A DNA stretch of 64,000 bases from Fumia xinanensis (lineage in GTDB: Bacteria > Bacillota > Clostridia > Oscillospirales > Ruminococcaceae), in assembly GCF_014384905.1 (NCBI RefSeq), contig NZ_JACRSV010000001.1, forward strand, positions 868,001-932,000, given 5' to 3'. Every line of letters begins with the position of its first letter. Positions within the stretch are counted from its first letter, which is position 1. The notes under the pieces were generated by a model. That model ran no database searches. It was not told where the DNA came from and saw only the letters and a program-made list of their open reading frames with translations. Of the stretch, positions 34,836 through 42,940 are shown one piece after another. The position numbers and the translations under genes are program-made.

Positions 34836-35099
34836 TCACTTTGTCATCTTATCCACTGTTGCCAAAATTTCTTCGATTTTGTCGTCTCCGCCGCCCTGCT
34901 CGATGGCGTCCCGGACGCAGCCCTGCATATGGGCCCGGATAATCTCCCGGTTGGCCCGTTTGAGGATGGATTCGGTGGCGAGGATTTGGTTGGAGATGTC
35001 GATGCAGTAGCGGTCGTCCTCCACCATTTTGAGGATGCCGTCGAGTTGTCCCCGGGCGGTTTTCAAAAGGCGGGTGACCTGTGTTCTGTCGGCTTTCAT
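34836..35099 (-). CDS. csoR: CsoR-type copper-sensing repressor
   Basis: An 87-aa all-helical metal-sensing repressor. The ligand set of the CsoR family is visible: Cys in DRYCIDIS, then His and Cys in RAHMQGCV, with VTRLLKTARGQLDGILKMVE at the N-terminus. On Cu(I) binding it leaves its operator. I start at ATG 35097-35099 (SD AAAGGA); a GTG 8 codons upstream has no SD. It follows copA with a short gap, and a CsoR-like operator sits in the copA promoter, so it should repress its own operon. Confidence 0.9.
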   Translation of the reverse strand: MKADRTQVTRLLKTARGQLDGILKMVEDDRYCIDISNQILATESILKRANREIIRAHMQGCVRDAIEQGGGDDKIEEILATVDKMTK

Positions 35100-35124
35100 C
35101 GCTGTCGTTCCTTTCTCGCTCACG

Positions 35125-35331
35125 CTAGGAGATGGAAACGACTTCGTAGCCCGCGTCCTCGACGGCTTTGCGGAGAACGTCGTCGCTGACCTCTTTTTGG
35201 AGGGAAATGGAAGCGGTTTTTGCCTCCAAATCGACGGTGGCGGAAACGCCCTCGATGGCGTTTAACGCCTTTTCCACCCGTCCGGAGCAGTGGCCGCAGG
35301 ACATGCCTTCGATTTTCATGGTTTTATTCAT
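35125..35331 (-). CDS. copZ: Probable internal-start CopZ copper chaperone within copA
   Basis: Inside the copA frame an SD (AAAGGAAG) lies 7 bases before an in-frame ATG (35329-35331). Starting there gives a 68-aa protein, MNKTMKIEGMSCGHCSGRVE and on to VEDAGYEVVSIS, which is exactly the size and sequence type of a free CopZ Cu(I) chaperone. So one gene may give both a CopA with a tethered chaperone and a free chaperone. The signal is seen directly; use of the start is inferred. Confidence 0.6.
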   Translation of the reverse strand: MNKTMKIEGMSCGHCSGRVEKALNAIEGVSATVDLEAKTASISLQKEVSDDVLRKAVEDAGYEVVSIS

Positions 35332-37701
35332 AACAAAACTTCCTTTCTTTGGAGCCGGAGCGGGCTCCTTGCTTTCAATAATTTGAACCGCGGTTTCCGC
35401 GGAAGGGTTGGCTTTTTCGCTGACAGAGTGTTTGAACTTCGGCTTAAAGAGCTTGAGCCGAAGGGCGTTCAGGACGACGCAGACAGAGCTGAGGCTCATT
35501 GCCGCCGCACCGAACATGGGGTTCAGCTTCCAGCCCAGGGCGGTGAAAAATACGCCCGCCGCCAGCGGGATGCCCAAAGTGTTGTAGATAAGTGCCCAGA
35601 AAAGATTCTCCCGGATGTTACGGATGACCGAACGGGAGAGCTGGATCATGGTGGCCACGTCCATGAGGTTGGATTTGACAAGCACCACGTCCGCTGACTC
35701 GATGGCAATGTCGGTGCCCGCCCCGATAGCCACGCCTACGTCGGCGCGGGCGAGAGCGGGAGCGTCGTTGATGCCGTCGCCCACCATGGCAACTTTGCGC
35801 CCGGCTTTCTGGAGTTTTTGGACTTCCGACTCCTTGTCTTGAGGGAGCACCTCGGCAATGGCGTTTTTCAGTCCTAACCGCTTTTGGATGGCGGCAGCGG
35901 TCTTTTTGTTGTCACCGGTGAGCATGACAACGTTGAGACCCATGGCCTGCATTTCGTCGATGGCGGCCTTAGAGGTGGCTTTGATGGGGTCGGAAACGGC
36001 GACGATGCCGATGATTTTTCCATCTGCGGCGAAGTAGAGAGGCGTTTTGCCGTCGTCGGCCAACTGTTCGCCCTGCCGATGGGCTTCATCGGCAGCAACG
36101 CCGTTTTCCTCCATGAGCCGCAGGTTACCGGCAAGGAGTTTCCGTCCCGATACGGTTCCCGACACACCCAGGCCGCTCAGTGTCTCAAACTGCTCGACGG
36201 GGGAGAGGGGCGTGCCGGTTTTCTGGGCGTAGGCGAGGATGGCATCGGCCAGGGGGTGCTCCGACAGCTTTTCGATGGAGGCGGCAAGGGAAATCAAACC
36301 ATCGGAGGAAAAGCCGCCGAGGGCCACAATGTCGGTGACCTGAGGCTTGCCCTCGGTGATGGTGCCGGTTTTGTCGAGAACTACCGTGTCGACAGAATGG
36401 GCGGTCTCCAGCGCCTCAGCTGACTTGATGAGGATGCCGTTTTTGGCGCCCTGGCCGGTGCCCACCATGATGGCAGTAGGCGTTGCAAGGCCCAATGCGC
36501 AGGGACAGGAAATGACTAAGACCGAAATGGCGATATTGAGGGCAAATTCAAAGGATTCGCCCACCAATAACCAGATGACGAAGGCGGCAACCGCGATGAG
36601 GATGACCGCCGGGACGAAAATCGAGCTGATTTTGTCGGCCAGTTTGGCGATGGGGGCCTTTGAAGATCCCGCCTCCTCCATGAGGCGTATGATTTGGGAG
36701 AGGGTGGTGTCGTCACCTACCTCAGTGGCCTTAAATTTCAAAAATCCCGTCTTGTTGATGGTGGCGCCGATGACCTTGTCGCCGGGATTTTTCGCCACTG
36801 GGATGCTCTCGCCGGTGAGGGCAGATTCGTCCACCGCCGAAGCGCCTTCGACGACGATTCCGTCCACCGGGATGGTCTGGCCCGACTTGATGACAACGAT
36901 GTCGCCCTGCTCGACGTCAGCCACGTCAATCTCCATTTCCTGCCCGTCCCGTTCTACCGTGGCGGTCTGGGGCCGGAGGTTCACAAGCTTGGTGATGGCG
37001 TCGGAGGTCTTGGCCTTGGCCCGGGTTTCCAGGTATTTGCCCAGTGTGATGAGGGTGAGGATCATCCCTGCCGACTCAAAGTAAAGATCCATGGCGTAAT
37101 GGTGGACCCGATCCATATCGCTCGCCGCCATGCCGAACCCGATTTGGTAAATAGCGATGATGCCGTAAGCGATAGCCGCCGTGGAGCCAATGGCGATGAG
37201 GGAATCCATGTTGGGCGCGCCCCGAAAGAGGGTTTTGAAGCCCACCCGGAAGAACTTGAAGTTCACGAAAACAACCGGCAGCACCAGCAAAAACTGGGTA
37301 AAGGCCAGAACAATGGCGGAAGCGTCCCCGTGAAAGACGGCGGGGAGGGGCCAGCCCATCATGTGCCCCATGCTGACGTAAAAGAGGGGGACGGTGAAAA
37401 GGATGGACCAGATGAGCCGGCGTTTCATCTCGCGCAGTTCGTCGTCTTTTGTGGCGGGGGTGGAGGACGACGGGTTTTTCGCGCCTGTACCGGGAACCGA
37501 CGCGCCGTATCCCGCCTGCTCCACCGCCTTGACGATGGCGTTTTCGTCGGTTTTCTGTTCGTCGTAGGTGACCATCATGTTGTTGCTGAGTAAATTCACG
37601 CTGACGTTGTCCACGCCCTCCACTTTGGAGACGCCTTTTTCCACGTGAGCGGAGCAGGCGGAACAGGTCATGCCAGTGACGTTAAATTTCTGCTTTTTCA
37701 T
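35125..37701 (-). CDS. copA: Copper-exporting P1B-type ATPase with HMA domains at both ends
   Basis: An 858-aa Cu(I) efflux ATPase. N-terminal heavy-metal domain with MTCSAC (Cys13, Cys16); eight membrane helices; the CPC site SCPCALGLATP; phosphorylation site DKTGTIT; hinge GDGINDAPALA. Unusually, a second HMA domain (KIEGMSCGHCSGRVEKAL) follows at the C-terminus after a Pro/Ala/Lys linker (ESKEPAPAPKKGSF). I set the start at ATG 37699-37701 with SD GGAAGGAG; the long frame to 37956 runs through the operator and promoter and is not real. It precedes csoR in the operon. Confidence 0.95.
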   Translation of the reverse strand: MKKQKFNVTGMTCSACSAHVEKGVSKVEGVDNVSVNLLSNNMMVTYDEQKTDENAIVKAVEQAGYGASVPGTGAKNPSSSTPATKDDELREMKRRLIWSILFTVPLFYVSMGHMMGWPLPAVFHGDASAIVLAFTQFLLVLPVVFVNFKFFRVGFKTLFRGAPNMDSLIAIGSTAAIAYGIIAIYQIGFGMAASDMDRVHHYAMDLYFESAGMILTLITLGKYLETRAKAKTSDAITKLVNLRPQTATVERDGQEMEIDVADVEQGDIVVIKSGQTIPVDGIVVEGASAVDESALTGESIPVAKNPGDKVIGATINKTGFLKFKATEVGDDTTLSQIIRLMEEAGSSKAPIAKLADKISSIFVPAVILIAVAAFVIWLLVGESFEFALNIAISVLVISCPCALGLATPTAIMVGTGQGAKNGILIKSAEALETAHSVDTVVLDKTGTITEGKPQVTDIVALGGFSSDGLISLAASIEKLSEHPLADAILAYAQKTGTPLSPVEQFETLSGLGVSGTVSGRKLLAGNLRLMEENGVAADEAHRQGEQLADDGKTPLYFAADGKIIGIVAVSDPIKATSKAAIDEMQAMGLNVVMLTGDNKKTAAAIQKRLGLKNAIAEVLPQDKESEVQKLQKAGRKVAMVGDGINDAPALARADVGVAIGAGTDIAIESADVVLVKSNLMDVATMIQLSRSVIRNIRENLFWALIYNTLGIPLAAGVFFTALGWKLNPMFGAAAMSLSSVCVVLNALRLKLFKPKFKHSVSEKANPSAETAVQIIESKEPAPAPKKGSFVMNKTMKIEGMSCGHCSGRVEKALNAIEGVSATVDLEAKTASISLQKEVSDDVLRKAVEDAGYEVVSIS

Positions 37702-37757
37702 GGGAACTCCTTCCGATGAAACCGTTTTGCGACGGTTAAATGGTATATGGGGGACTG

Positions 37758-37811
37758 ACACCCCGGGGGGGTATCTGTTTATAGTATACTTCGTTGGTGT
37801 AGTTTTGTCAA
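37758..37811 (-). promoter_or_regulatory. copA promoter and CsoR-like operator
   Basis: On the minus strand TTGACA (37806-37811), 17-bp spacer, TATACT (37783-37788). Just downstream of the -10 is the G/C-tract dyad ATACCCCCCCGGGGTGT (37758-37774), the form of a CsoR operator, so the bound repressor would block transcription initiation. Confidence 0.82.
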
Positions 37812-37906
37812 TCCCCGATTCCCAAATATTTTGCCCCCATTTTTCACAAAAATGGGGGCAGGGGAGGAATATTTTGTTTTTTAATAGGATTGCGTTCGAT
37901 AAAACC

Positions 37907-37930
37907 GTAGGGGCGGCCATCGGCCGCCCG
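37907..37930 (-). repeat. Dispersed palindromic repeat, inverted copy
   Basis: gtaggggcggccatcggccg plus cccg; a hairpin unit with the same gtaggggcgg flank as the other copies but in opposite orientation. Confidence 0.65.
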
Positions 37931-37960
37931 TCGTTTGTTCGATTACGTCTGGGCATACTG

Positions 37961-37985
37961 CGGGCGGCTGATAGCCGCCCCTACA
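37961..37985 (+). repeat. Dispersed palindromic repeat copy 2
   Basis: cgggcggctgatagccgccc followed by ctaca; differs from the copy at 14447-14472 by one base in the shared core. Confidence 0.75.
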
Positions 37986-38068
37986 CCCTCTCCGCGGAAA
38001 AATGTAGGGGGCGATGCAAGATCAAATGCTTCGCATTGCTCCATCTATTAATAGAAATTTAACAATGC

Positions 38069-38124
38069 GTCAGAAGTGAATATCAATGCATTCAGAAGTG
38101 GATATATTGGTATTCACTTCTGAC
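38069..38124. repeat. Imperfect inverted repeat, 18-bp arms
   Basis: Left arm gtcagaagtgaatatcaa (38069-38086) and right arm ttggtattcacttctgac (38107-38124) match at 17 of 18 positions; a third half copy ttcagaagtgga lies between them. Confidence 0.75.
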
Positions 38125-38210
38125 ACAGTTTGCAAAAAAACGATTAAACCGGCAGTTGAGATACTTTTTCTTTTGTGTTAAAATAAGCAAAAATTTAAGG
38201 AGCTGATTCT

Positions 38211-38477
38211 ATGCCCAAAACCATCGACCAGTTTTACGACCTGCTGCGGCAAACCAGTGAATTCTCCGAGCCTTCTCCGGATTACCGAAAAATTTCCCAC
38301 GATGTGACCAATGCCGAAACTGCGCTGCACAAAACCTTTTCCGACGAGCAGGAAGAACTGTACGAGCGGCTCTGCTATGAGCGGTATCGCCTGAGTTCGC
38401 TGGAGGCCCGCTTCGACTTCGCCGCCGGCTTCCTCTGGGGCAGCCGCCTGATAATGGACGTTCTGCTGGAAAAGTGA
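38211..38477 (+). CDS. Hypothetical protein, DUF6809-like
   Basis: An 88-aa helical soluble protein (IDQFYDLLRQTSEFSEP, then LHKTFSDEQEELYERLC and FDFAAGFLWGSRLIMDVLL). The C-terminal F-x-x-G-[FL]-x-x-G-x-x-L-[MI]-x-[ED]-V pattern resembles DUF6809 family proteins of clostridia. SD AAGGAG lies 8 bases before ATG. A protein of similar pattern is encoded at 55154. Function unknown. Confidence 0.7.
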   Translation: MPKTIDQFYDLLRQTSEFSEPSPDYRKISHDVTNAETALHKTFSDEQEELYERLCYERYRLSSLEARFDFAAGFLWGSRLIMDVLLEK

Positions 38478-38482
38478 GCGGT

Positions 38483-38671
38483 TCAGTCCTTTTTGCCGCC
38501 TTTCCGGGCCTTCCGCTCTTTGATTTCGCCAATGACGATCAGCAGGGCGGCCAGCGCCATCCACAAAAGGGCCTCCCGGTTGGAAACGGGGGCCACGAAC
38601 CGGTCGATGATGAAATAGACAGCGAAAACGAGCATCCCGGCCAACAGAAACATCGAACGGGGCCGGGTCAT
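38483..38671 (-). CDS. Small membrane protein, 62 aa
   Basis: Two hydrophobic helices (MFLLAGMLVFAVYFIIDRF and ALLWMALAALLIVIGEI) and a basic tail (KERKARKGGKKD). Start at ATG 38669-38671 with SD AAAGGAGA; it overlaps the stop of the aminoglycoside adenylyltransferase gene by 4 bases (ATGA), so the two are coupled. Function unknown. Confidence 0.72.
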   Translation of the reverse strand: MTRPRSMFLLAGMLVFAVYFIIDRFVAPVSNREALLWMALAALLIVIGEIKERKARKGGKKD

Positions 38672-39555
38672 GGCGTTTCTCCTTTTCGGAGGACTTCCCA
38701 CTCGTTCCGCATGGCCCGAAGGTAGCGGAGCGTCCCCACTTCTTCGCCGACAAGATAATGGTATCCTAGGGCCGCGGCTGTTTCCCGGGAAATCTCAGAG
38801 AATAGGGCACAGGCGGCGAAAACCGCATCCCAGATGTGGGCGTAATCGCCGTCGGGGTAGGTCTTTTTCAGCGCTTCGTATCGCTCCGGAGACAGATGCA
38901 GTTTCAGGAATTTGCCCGCCTTGCCGGTGGAGACCGAAAAGCTGGTCTCGATGCCTACCGACCAGTCGAGAGCCAGCATCAGCGCCTCACGGACATAGAC
39001 GTTCAGCATCTCCATGACGTAGGGGAGCTCGTCCCGGTTGATACCTTTGGCCACGTTATTTAAGCACCACCAAAATTCGTTGCAGTTGCCCTGAAACTGA
39101 GCTTCGGTCGGACGCTTGACCCAATAATTCCGGTCGGAGGGCGGGGGAATCTGCGGCAAAATCCCGTCCTTGTCCAGCAGGGGCAGGGTGAGGGAATCCT
39201 TTGTGTATTCCGCTACAGCCAGATCCAGTTCCGCGACCGTCAGGTCGATGCGGTTGCCGTCGGCAAAAAGCATGAGACGGGTGTGGCGGCGGAAGGGATC
39301 GGGCTCGTGACCGAAGGCCAGGTCAATGCGACTGGGTTCCTGCATAATTGCGAGGGGGCCGAACACCGACAACCAGCCATTATCTGAGGCAAAGGGAGCA
39401 ATGTCAGTGACGGCGTATACCACGTCAAAATCCTGGTATTTGTCTTTTGGAGCATTGGGATTTGTCCGGGAGCCGTTGAGATACGCCGCCCTAATCCGAC
39501 TGTCTTGTTCTGCGACTCGAAGGATTAAATCCATCATCTGCTGTTCGGTTCTCAT
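38668..39555 (-). CDS. aadE: Aminoglycoside 6-adenylyltransferase family protein
   Basis: Nucleotidyltransferase of the ANT(6)/AadE family, which adenylates streptomycin. The nucleotidyl transfer motif is GSRTNPNAPKDKYQDFDVVY (GSR and the DxD-type acidic pair near residues 28-47). Further family segments are FGPLAIMQEPSRIDLAFG, FWWCLNNVAKGINRDELPY and PDGDYAHIWDAVFAAC. Length 295 fits. In an intact chromosomal context with cinA and small genes on each side, it may be an intrinsic homologue rather than recently gained resistance. It overlaps cinA by 4 bases. Confidence 0.9.
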   Translation of the reverse strand: MRTEQQMMDLILRVAEQDSRIRAAYLNGSRTNPNAPKDKYQDFDVVYAVTDIAPFASDNGWLSVFGPLAIMQEPSRIDLAFGHEPDPFRRHTRLMLFADGNRIDLTVAELDLAVAEYTKDSLTLPLLDKDGILPQIPPPSDRNYWVKRPTEAQFQGNCNEFWWCLNNVAKGINRDELPYVMEMLNVYVREALMLALDWSVGIETSFSVSTGKAGKFLKLHLSPERYEALKKTYPDGDYAHIWDAVFAACALFSEISRETAAALGYHYLVGEEVGTLRYLRAMRNEWEVLRKGETP

Positions 39556-40829
39556 TTTACTGCCTCGCTATTGCCTTGAAACTGTTCCGCTGTTTTCAGC
39601 AGCATATAGATGGCTCTGGACGACGCCAGATAGCGGATCATTTCCCGCAGATTTTCATCCCGGCGATTGATGTTCATTTCAAAAACATCTTTGTGCCATT
39701 CGCTGTCCACGGCGATGTAAACAAGCCCTACCGGTTTTCCTTCCGACGGCTCCGGCCCGGCGTTTCCGGTTACTGCCACACCAATGTGAGCGCCGCTGAG
39801 TTTCCGAACTCCCGCCGCCATTTCGGCGGCAGTTTCGGGTGAGACGGCGGAGAATTTCTGTAAAGTGAATTCCTTGACGCCGAGAAGCTGCCGCTTCATT
39901 CGGTTGGAGTAGGTGCAGACGCCGCATTCAAAGACGGAAGAGGAGCCGTTCACTTCGGTGAGCCGCTTGGAGACATAGCCACCGGTGCAGCTTTCCGCCG
40001 TGGCGGCCCGGAGCCCCTTTGCTTTCAGCGTCCGCACCGTTGCTGTCTGCAAATCGCCCACGTCGATGCCGTAGAGGAATTCGCCTACTGTTTCCTTGAT
40101 TTCCCCGATGATCGGTTCCATCATCTGCTCTGCTTCGGCGGCGTCTTTGGCCATGGCGGAAACCCGCACCATTACTTCGCCGGTTTTGGCGTAGGGCGCC
40201 ACGGTGGGGTTCTGGCTTTTTTCCATCAGGTCGTGGAGTTTCGTCTCCAAAAGAGATTCCCCGATGCCGTAAAAGTGCAGATTATGGGACAAAAGCACCT
40301 TGCCGCTGTCCTTGAGGAGAAAGGGGACAACGTAATGGTCGAACATGGGGGCCATCTCCCGGGGAGGGCCGGGGAGCATGATGGCAGTTTTGCCGTCATG
40401 CTCGATGGCGCAGCCGGGGGCAGTGCCATTGGGATTGGGGAAAATGACGGAGCCCTCCGGCATCAGGGCCTGCTTTTTGTTGTTTTCCGGCATGGGGATG
40501 TTGAGCTTTTCATGAAATTCGATCACACTTTGCAGGGATTCCTCGTCCATCAGGAGCTTCCGTCCAAAATAAGCGGCAATGGTCTCTTTGGACAGGTCAT
40601 CGTAGGTGGGGCCTAACCCCCCAGTGGTGATGACGATATCGGAACGGGAAAAGGCGAGTTCCAGGCTTTCTTTGAGCCGTTTCGGGTTGTCGCCCACCAC
40701 CGTCTGGTGGTACATGGCGATACCTAAATTGGTCAGTTCTTTGGCAATATAGGCGGCATTGGTGTTGACGATGTCGCCCATGAGGATTTCGGTTCCGATG
40801 CAGAGGATTTCCGCGCGTTTGGTTGCCAT
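39552..40829 (-). CDS. cinA: CinA family protein (competence/damage-inducible; NMN deamidase)
   Basis: A 425-aa two-domain protein. The N-terminal MoeA/MogA-like domain (EILCIGTEILMGDIVNTNAAYIAKEL, TTGGLGPTYDDLSKET, MLPGPPREM) gives ADP-ribose pyrophosphatase-like activity in this family; the C-terminal CinA domain (LRAATAESCTGGYVSKRLTEVNGSS, GIAVTGNAGP-type sequence IGVAVTGNAGPEPSEGKPVG) gives NMN deamidation in pyridine nucleotide recycling. Start at ATG 40827-40829 with SD AAAAGGAG; a TTG two codons upstream is less likely. It is first in the operon with aadE and the small membrane gene. Confidence 0.94.
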   Translation of the reverse strand: MATKRAEILCIGTEILMGDIVNTNAAYIAKELTNLGIAMYHQTVVGDNPKRLKESLELAFSRSDIVITTGGLGPTYDDLSKETIAAYFGRKLLMDEESLQSVIEFHEKLNIPMPENNKKQALMPEGSVIFPNPNGTAPGCAIEHDGKTAIMLPGPPREMAPMFDHYVVPFLLKDSGKVLLSHNLHFYGIGESLLETKLHDLMEKSQNPTVAPYAKTGEVMVRVSAMAKDAAEAEQMMEPIIGEIKETVGEFLYGIDVGDLQTATVRTLKAKGLRAATAESCTGGYVSKRLTEVNGSSSVFECGVCTYSNRMKRQLLGVKEFTLQKFSAVSPETAAEMAAGVRKLSGAHIGVAVTGNAGPEPSEGKPVGLVYIAVDSEWHKDVFEMNINRRDENLREMIRYLASSRAIYMLLKTAEQFQGNSEAVK

Positions 40830-41103
40830 ATGCAAACACTCCTTTTGGTTGATGTGTTTCCTCTCAATTTAACACCCTTATTTTACCATATTTATTATGA
40901 TGTAAGAAGTCCGGTTTTGCCGATTCATCGGCAAAATTGGGTATTTCATCCTCAAAGGGCTTCTTCAGCAATAAATGCAGTTCTACTGCATTTATTTTAC
41001 CACAGTTAAAACCAATTGTAAATTTCTGCCGGGTGGTTTTCAAAAGGCGGTTGTTGTGGTATCATAAAAGAAATTTGTTTTCCAGAGAAAGGAATGTACA
41101 TAT

Positions 41104-42411
41104 ATGTGGGCTTTTGAGTCAGTTTTTTATCAGATTTACCCCCTGGGTTTCTGCGGTGCGTCGGAGGAAAACGACGGTGTCACCGTCCCCCGCATCAAAA
41201 AGGCGCTGGAGTGGATCCCGCACTTAAAGCGCCTCCATGCCGGGGCTGTCTATTTTTGCCCGGTGTTTGAGTCCGACCGGCACGGCTACGACACCAGGGA
41301 TTACCGCAAGCTCGACTGCCGCCTGGGGGAAAACAGCGACTTTAAAGAAGTCTGCGACGCGCTCCACCAAAACGGCATCAAAGTGGTGCTAGACGGTGTG
41401 TTCAACCACGTGGGGCGGGGGTTTTGGGCTTTTCAGGATGTCCTCAAAAATCGGGAAAATTCCCCCTACAAAGACTGGTTTTACCTGAATTTCGGCAGCA
41501 ACAGCAACTATAACGACGGCCTTTGGTACGAGGGCTGGGAAGGGCATTTCGAGTTGGTGAAGCTCAATCTCCAAAACCCGGCGGTGGCGGATTACCTGCT
41601 CCAGTCGGTGGAGGGCTGGGTCAAAGAGTTTGACATCGACGGCCTGCGGCTGGACGTGGCCTACAGCTTGGACGAAAATTTTGTGCGGCGTCTCAGAAGC
41701 TTCTGTGATGGCCTGAAACCGGACTTTTTCCTGCTGGGGGAAATGCTCCACGGGGATTACACCCGGCTGATGAACGGCGAGATGCTCCACAGCGCCACCA
41801 ACTACGAGTGCTACAAAGGGCTTTTCTCGGCCTTTAACAGCAAAAATCTCTTTGAGATTGCCCATTCGCTCCTGCGGCAGTTCGGACCGGAGCAGTGGAC
41901 GCTCTACAAGGGCCAGCACCTTCTCAGCTTCGTGGACAACCACGATGTCACGAGAATTGCCTCGATTCTAGCCAATAAAGCCCACTTGACCCTCATATAC
42001 GCCCTGATGTTCACCATGCCGGGTATTCCCTGTCTGTATTATGGCAGTGAGTGGGGAGCGGAGGGCCGGAAAGAGGACGGTGACAACGCCTTACGGCCTA
42101 GTTTTGACGGGCCTGATTGGACGGAACTGACGGATTTTATCGCCAGGCTCTCAGAAATCAAGGCAGGGGAGAAAGCCCTCTGTTATGGGGATTTTAACAA
42201 GGTGCTCCTGACAAACGAACAGTTTATTTTTGAGCGGCAGGCAGATGGGGAAAGGATTTTAGTCGCCCTTAACGCCGCTGATTCGGCCTTCGATGCCCAT
42301 TTCGACGCAAAGACGGGGCGGGCCACCGACCTGCTCACCGGAAAGACCCACGATTTCGGCGGGGGAAGCACCCTTCCGCCCTATAGTGCAGCAATTTGGA
42401 AAGTGGAATGA
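41104..42411 (+). CDS. GH13 alpha-amylase family glycosidase
   Basis: A 435-aa intracellular GH13 enzyme (no signal peptide). TIM-barrel motifs: region I VVLDGVFNHVG, region II DGLRLDVA (nucleophile Asp), region III LLGEML (acid/base Glu), region IV FVDNHD. It begins directly with the barrel (MWAFESVFYQIYPLGFCG), so it lacks the N-terminal beta domain of neopullulanases; this resembles maltodextrin-degrading clostridial enzymes. SD GAAAGGA lies before the ATG. No transporter is linked. Likely acts on short maltodextrins or glycogen fragments. Confidence 0.92.
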   Translation: MWAFESVFYQIYPLGFCGASEENDGVTVPRIKKALEWIPHLKRLHAGAVYFCPVFESDRHGYDTRDYRKLDCRLGENSDFKEVCDALHQNGIKVVLDGVFNHVGRGFWAFQDVLKNRENSPYKDWFYLNFGSNSNYNDGLWYEGWEGHFELVKLNLQNPAVADYLLQSVEGWVKEFDIDGLRLDVAYSLDENFVRRLRSFCDGLKPDFFLLGEMLHGDYTRLMNGEMLHSATNYECYKGLFSAFNSKNLFEIAHSLLRQFGPEQWTLYKGQHLLSFVDNHDVTRIASILANKAHLTLIYALMFTMPGIPCLYYGSEWGAEGRKEDGDNALRPSFDGPDWTELTDFIARLSEIKAGEKALCYGDFNKVLLTNEQFIFERQADGERILVALNAADSAFDAHFDAKTGRATDLLTGKTHDFGGGSTLPPYSAAIWKVE

Positions 42412-42425
42412 CATGGCGAAATAAA

Positions 42426-42460
42426 TCACCCGGCCCGGCTTAAAAAGCCGGGCCGGGTGA
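42426..42460. terminator. GC-rich hairpin after the GH13 gene
   Basis: Perfect 15-bp stem tcacccggcccggctt/aagccgggccgggtga with a short A-rich loop. No T tract follows, so it may stabilise the transcript end rather than terminate. Confidence 0.6.
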
Positions 42461-42486
42461 TCTACGTCCATCACGGAAACATTCTG

Positions 42487-42518
42487 TGTAGGGGGGCGAT
42501 GTAAGCATCGCCCCCCTA
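42487..42518. repeat. Palindromic gtagggggg-cgatg element
   Basis: gtaggggggcgatg / catcgcccccctat hairpin (42487-42518), related to the gtagggggcgatgc element near 38003. Confidence 0.6.
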
Positions 42519-42540
42519 TGATTTCTCCGAAAAGGTTTGG

Positions 42541-42830
42541 GGACATAAGAGCGGGGCGAAGCGCGCCAGCGCGCAGCCCCGGATAAGCGACGAAGCAAAA
42601 CCTATCCGTTTTACTACAAGCCCTAGAAAGGCACGAGGGGAGGTAGGGGCATCATCAAGCGAAGCTTGATGTAGCGACTACCTAGGATTCTAAGCGAAGC
42701 GCGGAGCCCTCCCCCCGCGGTCGGATTCTTAAGGGGCTGACAAGACAGCCCCTTAAGCCGCCTGCGGACTCAACGCCAAAGCGTTGGAGTCCGGCGGGAA
42801 TCCCGGCGACGGAACGAAAAGAAAATGGTA
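42541..42830. other. Densely structured non-coding region
   Basis: No reading frame is convincing. The stretch is built of hairpins: gcgcgccagcgcgc, catcaagcgaagcttgatg (42652-42670), ttaaggggctgacaagacagccccttaa (42729-42756), and ggactcaacgcc/ggcg-ttggagtcc nested in ccgcc...ggcgg (42758-42797). The heptamer gcgaagc occurs at 42556, 42659 and 42694. It could be a structured RNA or a repeat element. Confidence 0.5.
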
Positions 42831-42883
42831 TCGGTGAAGAAGTAGAAAATTTTCAGTATTAGAATAAATATTTTCATAACCTC

Positions 42884-42930
42884 TTGACATTTGAAGTTCT
42901 AAAGTGTTATACTTATGAAGTTCCAAAGTG
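42884..42930 (+). promoter_or_regulatory. Promoter with tandem operator of the RHH gene
   Basis: TTGACA (42884-42889), 18-bp spacer, TATACT (42908-42913). Two direct 15-bp copies, tgaagttctaaagtg (42892-42906) and tgaagttccaaagtg (42916-42930), lie in the spacer and just after the -10, at 24-bp distance. This is a good autoregulatory operator for the ribbon-helix-helix product. Confidence 0.75.
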
Positions 42931-42940
42931 AGGTGATAAA

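Larger units (their letters stand above)
37812..38210. other. Repeat-rich intergenic region
   Basis: No gene. It holds the hairpin tgcccccattttt-cac-aaaaatgggggca (near 37832-37860), two copies of the dispersed palindromic repeat (37907-37930 inverted, 37961-37985), a related gtagggggcgatgc element near 38003, and a long inverted repeat at 38069-38124. Confidence 0.6.

Noticed and set aside
37702..37956. N-terminal extension of copA
   Set aside because: It would translate through the promoter and the CsoR-like operator; the internal ATG has a strong SD and starts at the conserved HMA domain.
38668..39555. Recently acquired resistance cassette
   Set aside because: The adenylyltransferase gene has overlaps with both neighbours (cinA and a small membrane gene), host-like composition, and no mobile-element remains.
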